Below are positions 52,831 through 61,554 of a stretch of DNA of 64,000 bases, in pieces. The notes under the pieces were generated by a model that saw only the letters and a program-made list of their open reading frames with translations, was not told where the DNA came from and did no database searches. Each line of letters starts with the position of its first letter. The first letter of the stretch is position 1. The stretch comes from UBA3839 sp963627995 (GTDB lineage Bacteria > Bacteroidota > Bacteroidia > Bacteroidales > Bacteroidaceae), in NCBI GenBank assembly GCA_963627995.1, contig CAVGCV010000009.1, positions 7,580 through 71,579 of the forward strand, read 5' to 3'. The translations under genes were made by a program, and so were the position numbers.

Positions 52831-52910
52831 AGTTTCCGGCGCGGAGAAGCGGACTTTCCGGCGCGGGGACAAGGACTTTTCAGTGCGGGAACAGGGACTT
52901 TCCGGCACGG
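52831..52910. repeat. 22-bp tandem repeat, about 3.7 units
   Basis: Units of GGACTTTCCGGCGCGGGGAC begin at 52851, 52873 and 52895, with a partial one at about 52831. They follow the inverted repeat. The rest of the gap to 53034 looks noncoding and very GC-rich. Confidence 0.75.
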
Positions 52911-53034
52911 CCCGCGCGACTCCGGGGCGCGCGGGGCGCACCGCGCCGGCGCGGACGCGGCAGGTGGCGTGCGCGCGGCGGCGGGGACGGGTGTCCGCGC
53001 GCGGGGCGTGGGGGACGCGCGCGGGCGGCGTGCG

Positions 53035-54504
53035 TCAGAAGCTGGAATAGATGAAGGGCTGCACGCTGTCCATGCTCGCGTCGACGGCGGCTTGCGCGGC
53101 CAGCGCGAAGGCGAGCCACTTGACGAGCAGCGGGGCGCGCACGAAGCGGGCGCGCAGCCGCCCCCAGCGGCGCGGGCTGACGAGCTGGGCGGCGAGGCCG
53201 GCGGCGAGCAGCGACGCGAGCAGGGGGCGCGCCGTGGCGAAGGCGAGCAGCTCGGACGGCGCGAATCCGCCGCCCAGCTGGCGGAAGACGGCGGCGGCGG
53301 TGGCGAGGTCGGGCGCGCGGAAGAGCACCCACGCGGCGGCGACGAACGCAAACGTGAGCGTCCACGAGAGCGCGCGCACGGGCCACGCGTCGGGCAGGCG
53401 GCGCAGCAGCGGCAGGGCGAGCTTGTGGGCCGCCAGCCCCGCGCCGTGCGCCGCGCCCCACAGGACGAACATCCACGACGCGCCGTGCCACAGGCCGGCC
53501 AGCAGCATGGTGGCGAGGCAGTTGCGGAGCATGGGGAGGGTGCCGTGCCGGTTGCCGCCCAGGGGGATGTAGACGTAGTCGCGGAACCACGTGGAGAGGG
53601 AGATGTGCCACCGCCGCCAGAATTCGGTGAGGCTGCGCGCGCGGTAGGGGTGGGCGAAGTTGTCGGGGAGGCGGATGCCCACCAGCGCGGCCAGCCCGAT
53701 GCTGATGTCGCTGTAGCCGGAGAAGTCGCAGTAGATCTGGATGGCGTAGCCGGCGACGGCGGCGGCGTTCTCCGCGCCCGAGTAGGCCGCGGGGTCGTCG
53801 AACACCCAGTCGGCGAACTGCGCCACGTGGTCGGCGACGAGGCACTTCTTGAGCACGCCGGCGATGATGAGCCAGAGCCCCGCGTAGACGGCGCGGCCGG
53901 AGATGCGGCGCGCGCGCGACAGCTGCGGGAAGAACTGCGGCGCGCGCGCGATGGGGCCGGCGAGCAGCAGGGGGAAGAAGGTGAGGAAGAAGGTGTACTC
54001 GAGGAGCGTGACGGGGCGGTCGAACCGCCGCCGGTAGACGTCGGCGCAATAGCCGATGGCCTGGAACGTGTAGAAGCTGATGCCGACGGGCAGGAGCAGC
54101 TCGAGCGGGCGGAAGCGGCAGGCGAGCAGGTCGCTGGCCGTGGCGAGGAGGAAGTCGGTGTACTTGAAGAAGAGCAGCGGGGCGAGGGCGAGGGCGAGGG
54201 CGAGGGCGAGCAGCCGGCGGCGCGCGCGGGCGCTGTCCGTGCGCTGCATCCGCCGCGCGAGCCACCACGTGGCGGCGGTCGTGGCGGGGAGGAGCAGCAT
54301 GAGCGCCCCGTTGGCCTTGAAGGCGCAGAAGAGGTTGAAGCCGACGACGTAGGCCAGCTGGGCGCAGCGGCTGCGGCGGCGCAGGAGGAGGAGGCCGTCG
54401 TAGAAGACGACGAACAGAATCCAGAAGCCGACGGAGCAGAGGACGAACGGCGCGGACGGCGTGGTGAGGTAGTGCCAGAGCTGTGGGAGTGCGGAGTGGA
54501 GCAT
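53035..54504 (-). CDS. MBOAT-family O-acyltransferase
   Basis: A 489-residue membrane protein of the AlgI/DltB/PatA group with about eleven hydrophobic segments. LLPVGISFYTFQAIGYCADV and FFPLLLAGPIARAPQFFPQL in the middle, PDNFAHPYRARSLTEFWRRW, and LLAGLWHGASWMFVLWGAAH with the catalytic His are family landmarks. It moves acyl, usually acetyl, groups across the inner membrane for transfer to a glycan. It starts 9 bases after an SGNH gene, the usual partner, so the pair likely O-acetylates a cell-surface polysaccharide or peptidoglycan. The substrate is unknown. Confidence 0.92.
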   Translation of the reverse strand: MLHSALPQLWHYLTTPSAPFVLCSVGFWILFVVFYDGLLLLRRRSRCAQLAYVVGFNLFCAFKANGALMLLLPATTAATWWLARRMQRTDSARARRRLLALALALALAPLLFFKYTDFLLATASDLLACRFRPLELLLPVGISFYTFQAIGYCADVYRRRFDRPVTLLEYTFFLTFFPLLLAGPIARAPQFFPQLSRARRISGRAVYAGLWLIIAGVLKKCLVADHVAQFADWVFDDPAAYSGAENAAAVAGYAIQIYCDFSGYSDISIGLAALVGIRLPDNFAHPYRARSLTEFWRRWHISLSTWFRDYVYIPLGGNRHGTLPMLRNCLATMLLAGLWHGASWMFVLWGAAHGAGLAAHKLALPLLRRLPDAWPVRALSWTLTFAFVAAAWVLFRAPDLATAAAVFRQLGGGFAPSELLAFATARPLLASLLAAGLAAQLVSPRRWGRLRARFVRAPLLVKWLAFALAAQAAVDASMDSVQPFIYSSF

Positions 54505-54513
54505 CGGCGCGCG

Positions 54514-55278
54514 CTATTCGTTCATGGGCCGGAGGACGGTGACGTGTCCGCGCGCGCCGCTTCGTCCGGGGCGTCGGAGCAGTATGGGGTGGGCGGTGGC
54601 GGGGCTGGACATCCAGGCGGCCACGGTGTCCATCCAGGCGGCGGCGGCCTCGGGGGTGGGGTGGGCGCGGTCGCGTCCGCGCGCGAGCGTGAGGTGGCGG
54701 CTGTCGAAGTAGCGCCGCGCGCCCACGTTCCGGCGGATGAGCTCGTTGATGCCCGTGTCGGGCTTCCAGTTGGGGGGGCTGATCCAGACGAAGGGGAGTG
54801 TGTCGAGCTGCTGCACGATGCGCCGGATGGCCGGCTCGCGGGTGGGCGCGTCGCGCACGAAGAGCTCGTTGCTGCCGAGGCAGAGGAGGACGAAGGTGGG
54901 GCGGCGGCGCAGGAGGAAGTGGCGGAGGGTGTCGGTGTCGGCCCAGAGGCGCGTGGTGGAGCTGTACCAGATGACCGTGTAGAGGGTGTGCCCGTTGCGC
55001 TCGGCGTAGTCGGCGAGGCGGCGCGAGAGTCCCTCGAGCATGGAGTCGCCGATGAAGAGTATCGTCTGCCGCGCGGAGTCGGTGGGCGCGGCGGCGGAGG
55101 CGGCTTCGGGCGGGAGGTCGGGCTCGCGCGCCGTCGGCGCGGCGGTGTCGGACAGCGCGTGGAGGCTGATTTTGCGGAGCAGGCGCGCGGAGGGCGGGCC
55201 GACGGGCGCGGCGGCGTAGAGGAGGAGGAGGCACAGCACGGACGAAAGGATGAGGAGTGTGCGGATCTGTGCTTTCAT
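54514..55278 (-). CDS. SGNH hydrolase/acyltransferase, partner of the MBOAT protein
   Basis: A 254-residue protein with an N-terminal signal anchor (about 6-26, RTLLILSSVLCLLLLYAAAP). SGNH motifs: ILFIGDSMLEGL with the nucleophile Ser, LCLGSNELF, and DRAHPTPEAAAAW with the Asp-His pair. In PatA/PatB, AlgI/AlgX and related systems, the MBOAT protein hands acetyl groups to an SGNH-fold periplasmic partner. Its stop lies 9 bases before the MBOAT start, which supports this. It follows dnaG by 49 bases. Confidence 0.85.
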   Translation of the reverse strand: MKAQIRTLLILSSVLCLLLLYAAAPVGPPSARLLRKISLHALSDTAAPTAREPDLPPEAASAAAPTDSARQTILFIGDSMLEGLSRRLADYAERNGHTLYTVIWYSSTTRLWADTDTLRHFLLRRRPTFVLLCLGSNELFVRDAPTREPAIRRIVQQLDTLPFVWISPPNWKPDTGINELIRRNVGARRYFDSRHLTLARGRDRAHPTPEAAAAWMDTVAAWMSSPATAHPILLRRPGRSGARGHVTVLRPMNE

Positions 55279-55327
55279 TCGCGTGGGTGTTTGTCGGGGC
55301 TTTCGCGGCGGCGCGCCCCGGGTGGTG

Positions 55328-57451
55328 CTATTGGGAGATGACGCGGTCGCCGAGCACGTGGGCGAGCTTGCGCATGACGGCGGAGAGGCGCACCTGCCGC
55401 TGCAGCACGGCGTCGCACTGCGCGGGGTCGGCGACGACGGCGGGGTCGGCGAGCTGGCGCGTTGCCTGCCGCAGCTCGGCGCGGATGATGTTGTACTTGT
55501 AGTCGAGCAGGAGGTGGGAGATGTACGCTCCGAGCCGTTCTTTTTCGGAGGGCAGGTGGTCGGACTGGCTCAAGCGGTAGCGGTCGGAGAGCAGCTCGGA
55601 TGCCTCGCGGCTGACCTCCATGTCGGGGCTATTGACGAAGTGGCGGCTGCACAGGAACGCCTCGTCGGCGAGGTGGGCGCGCGCGTCGGCCAGCATGGCC
55701 GCGTAGAGGGGGCTGCGGAGCGCAAGCCCGTCGATGGCGAGTTCGTTGTGCACGAAGTCGATGACGCTGCACGTCTCCACTGTCCCCTCGGCGCCGGCGA
55801 ACTCGATGGGCTGCTCGCCGTAGCGTACGACGAGGCGCATGATGAGGCGCTCCAAGCCGATGAGCCGCTCGTCGTCGGTGGCGGGCGGCGCGGGGTGCGG
55901 CTGCGGGGGGGCGTCCGTGCCGTCGGCTGGGGACGGCGGTGCGGCGGCCTCCGCGCCCATGGGCGGCACGTCGTCGGGGACGGGGCGGAGCGGCGGCTGC
56001 GCGTCGGCGGCGGCGGGCTGCGCGGGGTGCGCCGCTCCGCTGTCCGGGGCGGCGGGCGGCGCGCCTGCCTGTGCCTCGCGCCGGGCAGTGTGCTGCTGCC
56101 GCTGCGCCTCGCGCTCGCGCTCCAGGCGGCGCTGCTGTATGTAGTCGCGCCGCATCTTGAGGCACTGGCGGAGGAGCATCTGCTCGTCCATGCGCATGAG
56201 CTCGGCGCATTCGTGGACGTAGGAGGCGCGGACGATTTCGTCGGCGATGACGCTGATGCTGCGGAGGATGCTCGACGCGAGCTCGGAGCGCTTGCGCGGG
56301 TCGCTTCCGGCCTCCGCGAGCAGGAGGTTGGCCTTGAAGAGGATGAAGTCGGTCTGCCGGCGCTCTACGTGGTCGCGGAACTCGGCGGCGGTGTGCTTGC
56401 GCGCGAAGCTGTCGGGGTCGTCGCCGTCGGGCAGGAGCATGACCTTCACGTTCATGCCCTCGGCAAGGAGCATGTCGGTGCCCCGGAGGGCGGCGTGGAT
56501 GCCGGCCTCGTCGCCGTCGTAGAGGAGCGTGATGTTCGACGTGAAGCGGCGGAGGAGGCGTATCTGCGCCTCGTTGAGGGCGGTGCCGGAGTTTGCCACC
56601 ACGTTCTCGATGCCGCACTGGTGCATGGAGATGACGTCGGTGTAGCCCTCGACCATGTAGACGCGGTCGTCCTTGACGATTTGCTTCTTCGCCTGGAAGA
56701 TGCCGTAAAGCTCGTTGCTCTTGTGGAAGACTTCGGACTCCGGGGAGTTGATGTACTTCTGGCTCACGCCCTTGGTGCGCGCGTCGAGCACGCGGCCTCC
56801 GAAGGCGACGACCTTGCCGCTCACCGTGAACCAGGGGAAGATGGCGCGCCCGCGGAATTTGTCGATGAGCGAGCCGTTGTCGCGGCGGATGCTCAGCCCT
56901 GTCTTGACGAGGTAGTCGGGGCGGTAGCCCGCCTTCTGCGCGGCTGCCGACAGCGCGTCCCACGAGTCGGTGGCGAAGCCGAGGCGGAACTTCTCGATGA
57001 TGTCGTCGCGGAAGCCACGGCTGCGGAAGTAGGCCAGCCCCACGGCGCGGCCGTCGCCGGAGCGGAGCATGGTGTCGTGGAAATAGCCGCTCGCCCACTC
57101 GTTGAGCGCGAACATGCTCTCGCGCTCGTTCTGGCTGCGGCGCTCCTCGGGGGTGTATTCCTTTTCCTGCACTTCGATGCCGTACTTTTTCCCGAGGAAG
57201 CGGAGCGCCTCGACGTAGGACAGCTGCTCCTGCTCCATGACGAAGTGGACGACGTTGCCGCCCTTTCCGCAGGAAAAGCATTTGCAGATGCCGCGCGCCG
57301 GATTCACATAGAACGAGGGGGTCTTGTCGTCGTGGAACGGGCACAGTCCTTTGTAGCTCGCGCCCGAACGGCGCAGCGTGACGTATTCGGAGACGACATC
57401 CACGATGTTTGCCGCCCCCATGATGCGGTCGATGGTGGACTGGTCGATCAT
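55328..57451 (-). CDS. dnaG: DNA primase
   Basis: A 707-residue primase that synthesises RNA primers for replication. Start ATG 57451 (MIDQSTIDRIMGAANIVDVV). The N-terminal zinc ribbon is CPFHDDKTPSFYVNPARG then CKCFSCGKGG (CHC2-type). The TOPRIM domain has VEGYTDVISMHQ and LLYDGDEAGIHA. The C-terminal helicase-binding part is extended by a Pro/Ala-rich linker (about 430-500), longer than in E. coli (581 residues). It sits 103 bases after folE in a long minus-strand run. Confidence 0.96.
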   Translation of the reverse strand: MIDQSTIDRIMGAANIVDVVSEYVTLRRSGASYKGLCPFHDDKTPSFYVNPARGICKCFSCGKGGNVVHFVMEQEQLSYVEALRFLGKKYGIEVQEKEYTPEERRSQNERESMFALNEWASGYFHDTMLRSGDGRAVGLAYFRSRGFRDDIIEKFRLGFATDSWDALSAAAQKAGYRPDYLVKTGLSIRRDNGSLIDKFRGRAIFPWFTVSGKVVAFGGRVLDARTKGVSQKYINSPESEVFHKSNELYGIFQAKKQIVKDDRVYMVEGYTDVISMHQCGIENVVANSGTALNEAQIRLLRRFTSNITLLYDGDEAGIHAALRGTDMLLAEGMNVKVMLLPDGDDPDSFARKHTAAEFRDHVERRQTDFILFKANLLLAEAGSDPRKRSELASSILRSISVIADEIVRASYVHECAELMRMDEQMLLRQCLKMRRDYIQQRRLEREREAQRQQHTARREAQAGAPPAAPDSGAAHPAQPAAADAQPPLRPVPDDVPPMGAEAAAPPSPADGTDAPPQPHPAPPATDDERLIGLERLIMRLVVRYGEQPIEFAGAEGTVETCSVIDFVHNELAIDGLALRSPLYAAMLADARAHLADEAFLCSRHFVNSPDMEVSREASELLSDRYRLSQSDHLPSEKERLGAYISHLLLDYKYNIIRAELRQATRQLADPAVVADPAQCDAVLQRQVRLSAVMRKLAHVLGDRVISQ

Positions 57452-57554
57452 GCTGGGTGTGGATAAGAAAGGGAGAGACCCGACGGAAGGCCGCCGGTCT
57501 CTCCGCATTCGCCCCGGCGGCCGCGCGCGGCGGGCGGCAATGCGCCGCCCGGCG

Positions 57555-58121
57555 TCAGCCTCCGATGAGCGTGAAGAACTCCTCGCGCCTGTCGGCCGAA
57601 GCGAAGTCGCCCGAGAAGTCGATGGTGCGCGTGAGCGAGCCCTGCTTCCCCACGCCGCGCATCTGCATGCACAGGTGCTGCGCCTCGACGACGACGATAA
57701 CGCCGCGCGGGTGCAGCGCCTCCTCGATGCAGCGGCGTATCTGCACCGTCAGGTGCTCCTGCACTTGGAGGCGGCGTGCGAACACGTCGATGACACGCGG
57801 AATCTTGCTCAGCCCCACGATGAAGCCGTCGGGGATGTAGCCCACGTGCACCTTCCCGAAGAAAGGAAGGATGTGGTGCTCGCACAGCGAGTAGAATTCG
57901 GTGTTCTTGACCACAATCATCTGACGGTAGTCCTCCTTGAAGCGCGCCGAGTTGAGTATCGCGACGGGATCCTGCGAATAGCCGGCTGTGAGTTGTTCCC
58001 AGCACTTCGCCACGCGCTGCGGGGTCTTTGCGAGGCCCTCGCGTTCGGCGTCCTCACCGATGAGCTCGAGCAGGCGGCGCGTGCACCGTTCCAGCTCGGC
58101 TTGTCTTTCTTCTGCCTCCAT
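57555..58121 (-). CDS. folE: GTP cyclohydrolase I
   Basis: A 188-residue enzyme making dihydroneopterin triphosphate from GTP, the first step of folate synthesis. LCEHHILPFFGKVHVGYIP carries the zinc Cys and catalytic His, EAQHLCMQMRGV the second zinc Cys. RVAKCWEQLTAGYSQDPVAI and KIPRVIDVFARRLQVQE are conserved. The gene starts immediately after the SPOR gene stop (58122). Confidence 0.96.
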   Translation of the reverse strand: MEAEERQAELERCTRRLLELIGEDAEREGLAKTPQRVAKCWEQLTAGYSQDPVAILNSARFKEDYRQMIVVKNTEFYSLCEHHILPFFGKVHVGYIPDGFIVGLSKIPRVIDVFARRLQVQEHLTVQIRRCIEEALHPRGVIVVVEAQHLCMQMRGVGKQGSLTRTIDFSGDFASADRREEFFTLIGG

Positions 58122-58607
58122 CTATTGATAAACAAAGATTTCGCTCCGCACAATCATGGCGTCGCGGCTGATTCGCCGCAACTTCGTCAGGTATTCGGCC
58201 GCCTCCTCGCGCGTGGCGAAATCGCCGACGCGGCACTGCCAGTGGGGCGATGCGAACGAGGTGTAGGCCCGCAGCTCCGGATAGGCGCTGGTGACCTGCG
58301 CGCCCAGCCGCTGCGCTTTCAGCTGGTCGGTGCGCTGGCTGTTGCCCCAGTACATCTGGATGCGGTAGCCACGCATTTTCTGGCGTTTGCCCGTCTGAGT
58401 CCTGGTGACGCCCTTGTCGGCTTTCGGTGCGGCGACAAAAGTGGAGACATCGCCATTGACGATGCTCTCAAGGCGCGGGTCCTGAACCAGGTCCACGCTG
58501 CCCTGCCCCTCCACCTCCGCCTCGATGTGGTCGGTGAAGTTCTGCGCCATCGCCCTCTGTGCGGAAAAGGCGGCGAGCGCGACAAGGAGAAGAATGATTT
58601 TGTTCAT
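58122..58607 (-). CDS. Periplasmic SPOR-domain protein
   Basis: A 161-residue protein with a signal peptide (MNKIILLLVALAAFSAQRAM and cleavage near AMA-QN) and a C-terminal SPOR domain (about 85-160: YRIQMYWGNSQRTDQLKAQR, then YTSFASPHWQCRVGDFATRE). SPOR domains bind denuded glycan at division sites. It lies between tpiA (109 bases) and folE (directly abutting). The start ATG at 58607 is the only one giving a signal peptide. Confidence 0.85.
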   Translation of the reverse strand: MNKIILLLVALAAFSAQRAMAQNFTDHIEAEVEGQGSVDLVQDPRLESIVNGDVSTFVAAPKADKGVTRTQTGKRQKMRGYRIQMYWGNSQRTDQLKAQRLGAQVTSAYPELRAYTSFASPHWQCRVGDFATREEAAEYLTKLRRISRDAMIVRSEIFVYQ

Positions 58608-58716
58608 GACAACGAGTAAAACGTGATGCGTGAAAACGCACGAGACAATGTGGCGTGAAGCGTGGGGAGCTGCGTTCGCCACCGCTCCCCACGCCCAGCG
58701 CTTACGGCTCTATTCC

Positions 58717-59475
58717 TTATTTCCAGGCGTCGATGATGCCCTTGAAGTCAGCGGCTTTCAGCGATGCGCCGCCAATCAGGCCGCCGTCGATGTCGGGCTT
58801 CGCGAACAGCTCGGGAGCGTTCGACGCCTTGCACGAGCCGCCGTAGAGGATGCTCGTTTCCTCGGCAACGGCCTTGCCATACTTGTCGGCAACCACCGAG
58901 CGGATGTAGGCGTGGATTTCCTCGGCCTGCTCGCTGGTGGCCGTCTTGCCCGTGCCGATGGCCCAGATGGGCTCGTAGGCGATGACAATCTTCGCGAAGT
59001 CCTCTGCCGAGAGGTTGAACACGCTGCCCTCGAGCTCGGCCTTCACCACCTCGTTCTGCTTGTTCGCCTCGCGCTCTGCCAAGCTCTCGCCGATGCAGAA
59101 GATGACCTTCAGGCCGTTGGCCAGTGCGAGCTGCACTTTCTCCTTCAAGATTTCGGGGGTCTCGTGATAGTACTCGCGACGCTCGGAGTGGCCGAGAATC
59201 ACGTACTCCGCGCCCGTGCTCTTCACCATCTCGGCGCTGACCTCGCCCGTGTAGGCTCCCGAAGCCTTGTCGGCGCAGTTCTCCGCGCCGAGGCCGATGA
59301 CCTGGTGGTCGATGATTTCGCTCACCTTGGCCAAGTGGATGAAAGGCGTGCAGATGACCACGTCGCAGTTGGGCTTCTCGGCCGCAAGCACGTCGTTGAG
59401 TTCGGCCGCAAGCGCGATGCCCTCCTGGAGGTTCTTGTTCATCTTCCAGTTGCCGGCAACAATTTTCTTTCTCAT
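58717..59475 (-). CDS. tpiA: Triosephosphate isomerase
   Basis: A 252-residue TIM barrel interconverting dihydroxyacetone phosphate and glyceraldehyde-3-phosphate. KIVAGNWKMNKNL carries the catalytic Lys, ILGHSERREYYHE the catalytic His, and VIAYEPIWAIGTGKTA the catalytic Glu and hinged loop. SCKASNAPELFAKPDIDGGL closes the phosphate site. It is 62 bases downstream of the DoxX gene. Confidence 0.98.
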   Translation of the reverse strand: MRKKIVAGNWKMNKNLQEGIALAAELNDVLAAEKPNCDVVICTPFIHLAKVSEIIDHQVIGLGAENCADKASGAYTGEVSAEMVKSTGAEYVILGHSERREYYHETPEILKEKVQLALANGLKVIFCIGESLAEREANKQNEVVKAELEGSVFNLSAEDFAKIVIAYEPIWAIGTGKTATSEQAEEIHAYIRSVVADKYGKAVAEETSILYGGSCKASNAPELFAKPDIDGGLIGGASLKAADFKGIIDAWK

Positions 59476-59537
59476 AGTTTCTGTGTGTGTTTATTGATAA
59501 TGAAAAAATCTGTCATACCCTTTTCGGCGGCCACGGC

Positions 59538-60665
59538 CTATGAAAGCGGCCTGTCGAACGAGGGCATCCGCCAGTTGCTCCATTTGCCCACGATGCGGCC
59601 GTCTTTCAGCAGCAGCAGCCCCGGATTGGCGCGGACCATGGTTTTCAGCACGCGCTCGTCGCCAAGGCAGAATCCGTATTCCGCACCCGTGTAGTCCGTC
59701 CATCTGTCGCGCTCCGTCTTGTCGGAGGCGGTAAGGCAATAGAAGCCATAGCCCTGCTCCACGGCGTAGTCGTACAGCTCGTTCACCTCCCCCGCGCAGC
59801 CTTGGTCGGAAAGGCGCAAATCGGGCGCGACCAAGAGGAACGTATAGCCCTCGTCGTACAGGATGTCCGCCGTCACGTCCTCCTCGCTCTCGTTCTCAAC
59901 GTAGAAGCCCAGCAAGTCGCGACGGCCCTGGCCCTGCCCCACCGGTTCGCGGCGTGTCTCCACGTAGGTCCACGTCGAGTCGGGGTCGTCGGCGTCGGCA
60001 TCCAGCTCCATCTTGCGCCCGTCGCGCTCATACACGATTTTCACCTCGTATTGCCTTGTGGCCGTTTGGGCTTCTTCCCACGCCGTCCTCAAGTCCGTCC
60101 CGACTTTGTAGGGGCGGAAGTCCACCACCGGCAGGGCATAGACGCAGTAGGCCGCAAACGCCACGCTACCGGCCATGCAGGGCAGCGACACCAGCCACGC
60201 GCTGCTTTCCGAGATGAACCGCTTCTGCAACCGGCTCCAGCGGAACACCGTCCACGCGGCAGCCAGCAGCACAGCGTTTTTCGCCAGCGACTGGCCGTTC
60301 GTCAGGGTCAGCGCATCGCCGAAGCACCCGCAGTCGCTCACAGGGTCGGCGGCGGCCGTCCACACCGTCAGTGCCGTCATCGCCACCATGAGCACCAGCG
60401 TGCAGTGGGCCACGAAACGGCGGTTCAGCCCCATGAGCAGGCAAATGCCTAAAGAACTCTCAACGAACGCCAGCACGATGGAGGCAAAAAGGAACAACAG
60501 CCCCGACAAGCCGCCAACGCCGAGCGCCCGCGCATATTCCTCGATTTTCATCGACATGCCTATCGGGTCGTTCGCCTTCACGAAGCCCGAGAACAGGAAT
60601 GTCGCCGCCAGCAACAGGCGGCAGACGTTCACCAGCACCAACAGCAGCCGTCCCTTGCCCCTCAT
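59538..60665 (-). CDS. DoxX-type membrane protein fused to a thioredoxin-like domain (BT_3928 family)
   Basis: A 375-residue protein with four or five transmembrane helices in the first 170 residues (LLLATFLFSGFVKANDPIG region, then LLFLFASIVLAFVESSLGIC). A loop with the redox-type motif DCGCFGDAL follows the third helix. The C-terminal part (about 215-375) has a thioredoxin-like fold (YTFLLVAPDLRLSDQGCAGE and NPGLLLLKDGRIVGKWSNWR). It resembles the Bacteroidetes DoxX proteins in the DUF1599-tpiA operon. Its redox partner is unknown. The start overlaps the DUF1599 stop by 4 bases (ATGA). Confidence 0.85.
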   Translation of the reverse strand: MRGKGRLLLVLVNVCRLLLAATFLFSGFVKANDPIGMSMKIEEYARALGVGGLSGLLFLFASIVLAFVESSLGICLLMGLNRRFVAHCTLVLMVAMTALTVWTAAADPVSDCGCFGDALTLTNGQSLAKNAVLLAAAWTVFRWSRLQKRFISESSAWLVSLPCMAGSVAFAAYCVYALPVVDFRPYKVGTDLRTAWEEAQTATRQYEVKIVYERDGRKMELDADADDPDSTWTYVETRREPVGQGQGRRDLLGFYVENESEEDVTADILYDEGYTFLLVAPDLRLSDQGCAGEVNELYDYAVEQGYGFYCLTASDKTERDRWTDYTGAEYGFCLGDERVLKTMVRANPGLLLLKDGRIVGKWSNWRMPSFDRPLS

Positions 60666-61219
60666 GCGCCGGCCTCGTCCAACTTTATCAAGCCAAACAC
60701 TGCGTAGTTAATCATGTCGAGGTAGTTGGCATCCACGCCCTCCGACACCAGTGTCCGCCCGTCGTGCCCCTCGATTTCCTTCGTCCGGTAAACTTTCATC
60801 AGAATCAAGTCCGTGTAGCTGCTCACGCGCATCTTGCGCCAAGCCTCGTCATAGTCGTGGTTCTTGCGGACCATCAGCTGCAACGCCCTCTCCGCCCACT
60901 TGTCGTACTCGCCCATCGCCTCCTCCGCCGTCATGTCCTCGCCGTCGGCATAGCCACGTTCCAGCTGGATGAGCGCCACGACACCATAGTTCACGATTCC
61001 TTGGAACTCAGGATAGATGCCCTCGTCCACCAGCGCCTCGCCCTTCATCTCAAGGCTGCGGATGCGGTTGGCCTTGATGAAGATTTGGTCGGTCACCGAC
61101 GAGGGGCGCATGATGCGCCACGCGGCCCCATAGTCAGCCAGTTTCTTTCCGAACAGCTCGCGGCATTTCGCCATCGCGCTGCGAAACTGCTCATTCGTAT
61201 GTTGCAAACGCTTCTCCAT
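60662..61219 (-). CDS. DUF1599 family protein
   Basis: A 185-residue protein with two copies of one pattern: FGKKLADYGAAWRIMRPSSV and MVRKNHDYDEAWRKMRVSSY, each followed by a helix-rich segment (TDQIFIKANRIRSLE; TDLILMKVYRTKEIE). This is the DUF1599 repeat, known from Bacteroidetes, with no assigned function; it resembles a duplicated all-helical NTP-pyrophosphohydrolase-like fold, but no metal motif is evident. First gene of DUF1599-DoxX-tpiA-SPOR-folE. A perfect -7 box (61261-61268) is 42 bases upstream. Confidence 0.85.
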   Translation of the reverse strand: MEKRLQHTNEQFRSAMAKCRELFGKKLADYGAAWRIMRPSSVTDQIFIKANRIRSLEMKGEALVDEGIYPEFQGIVNYGVVALIQLERGYADGEDMTAEEAMGEYDKWAERALQLMVRKNHDYDEAWRKMRVSSYTDLILMKVYRTKEIEGHDGRTLVSEGVDANYLDMINYAVFGLIKLDEAGA

Positions 61220-61260
61220 AGAACACGGTGTCTCTACACATACCCGTCAAAAATCCGGCA

Positions 61261-61268
61261 CAAAGTTA
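61261..61268 (-). promoter_or_regulatory. Bacteroidetes -7 box for the DUF1599-folE operon
   Basis: TAACTTTG on the minus strand, a perfect TAnnTTTG, 42 bases upstream of the DUF1599 ATG. The 335-base gap 61220-61554 otherwise contains the terminator of the surface protein gene and no gene. Confidence 0.55.
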
Positions 61269-61453
61269 CAAAGAAAAAGCAACACTTTAGCCCAAAAGGA
61301 CATAAATAAGCAAGCGAGAAGCCACCCGCAGGGATTGGAAGGCCCGGACAACTTTCCGGCAACTTTTTCCGTAACGTGGCGGCTGCTTCCTTAATGTATA
61401 TGGATGTGGGCGGAAGCCGCAAGCGTTGGGCGCTTGTCTTCCATGCAGCAGGA

Positions 61454-61493
61454 AGGGCCGCCCCGTCTCCTCCGGGAGAGAGGGGGCGGCCCT
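61454..61493 (-). terminator. Hairpin after the repeat-built surface protein gene
   Basis: AGGGCCGCCCC (61454-61464) pairs with GGGGCGGCCCT (61483-61493), with an inner TCTCC/GGAGA stem. It lies about 60 bases past the stop at 61555. Confidence 0.6.
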
Positions 61494-61554
61494 GCGTATG
61501 GCGGCCGGCGCCAATGCCGGGGCCGCTCCGCCGTGCCGTCACCTTGTCATGCGG

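Noticed and set aside
52759..55341. Plus-strand open frame of 860 codons
   Set aside because: It is antisense to the MBOAT and SGNH genes, is composed of Arg/Gly/Glu/Ala runs typical of GC-rich antisense frames, and has no domain.
57518..57525. GCGGCCGC sites (also 3154-3161) as evidence for the NotI-like enzyme's target
   Set aside because: Such sites are expected by chance in GC-rich DNA, and the enzyme's specificity cannot be inferred from the family alone.
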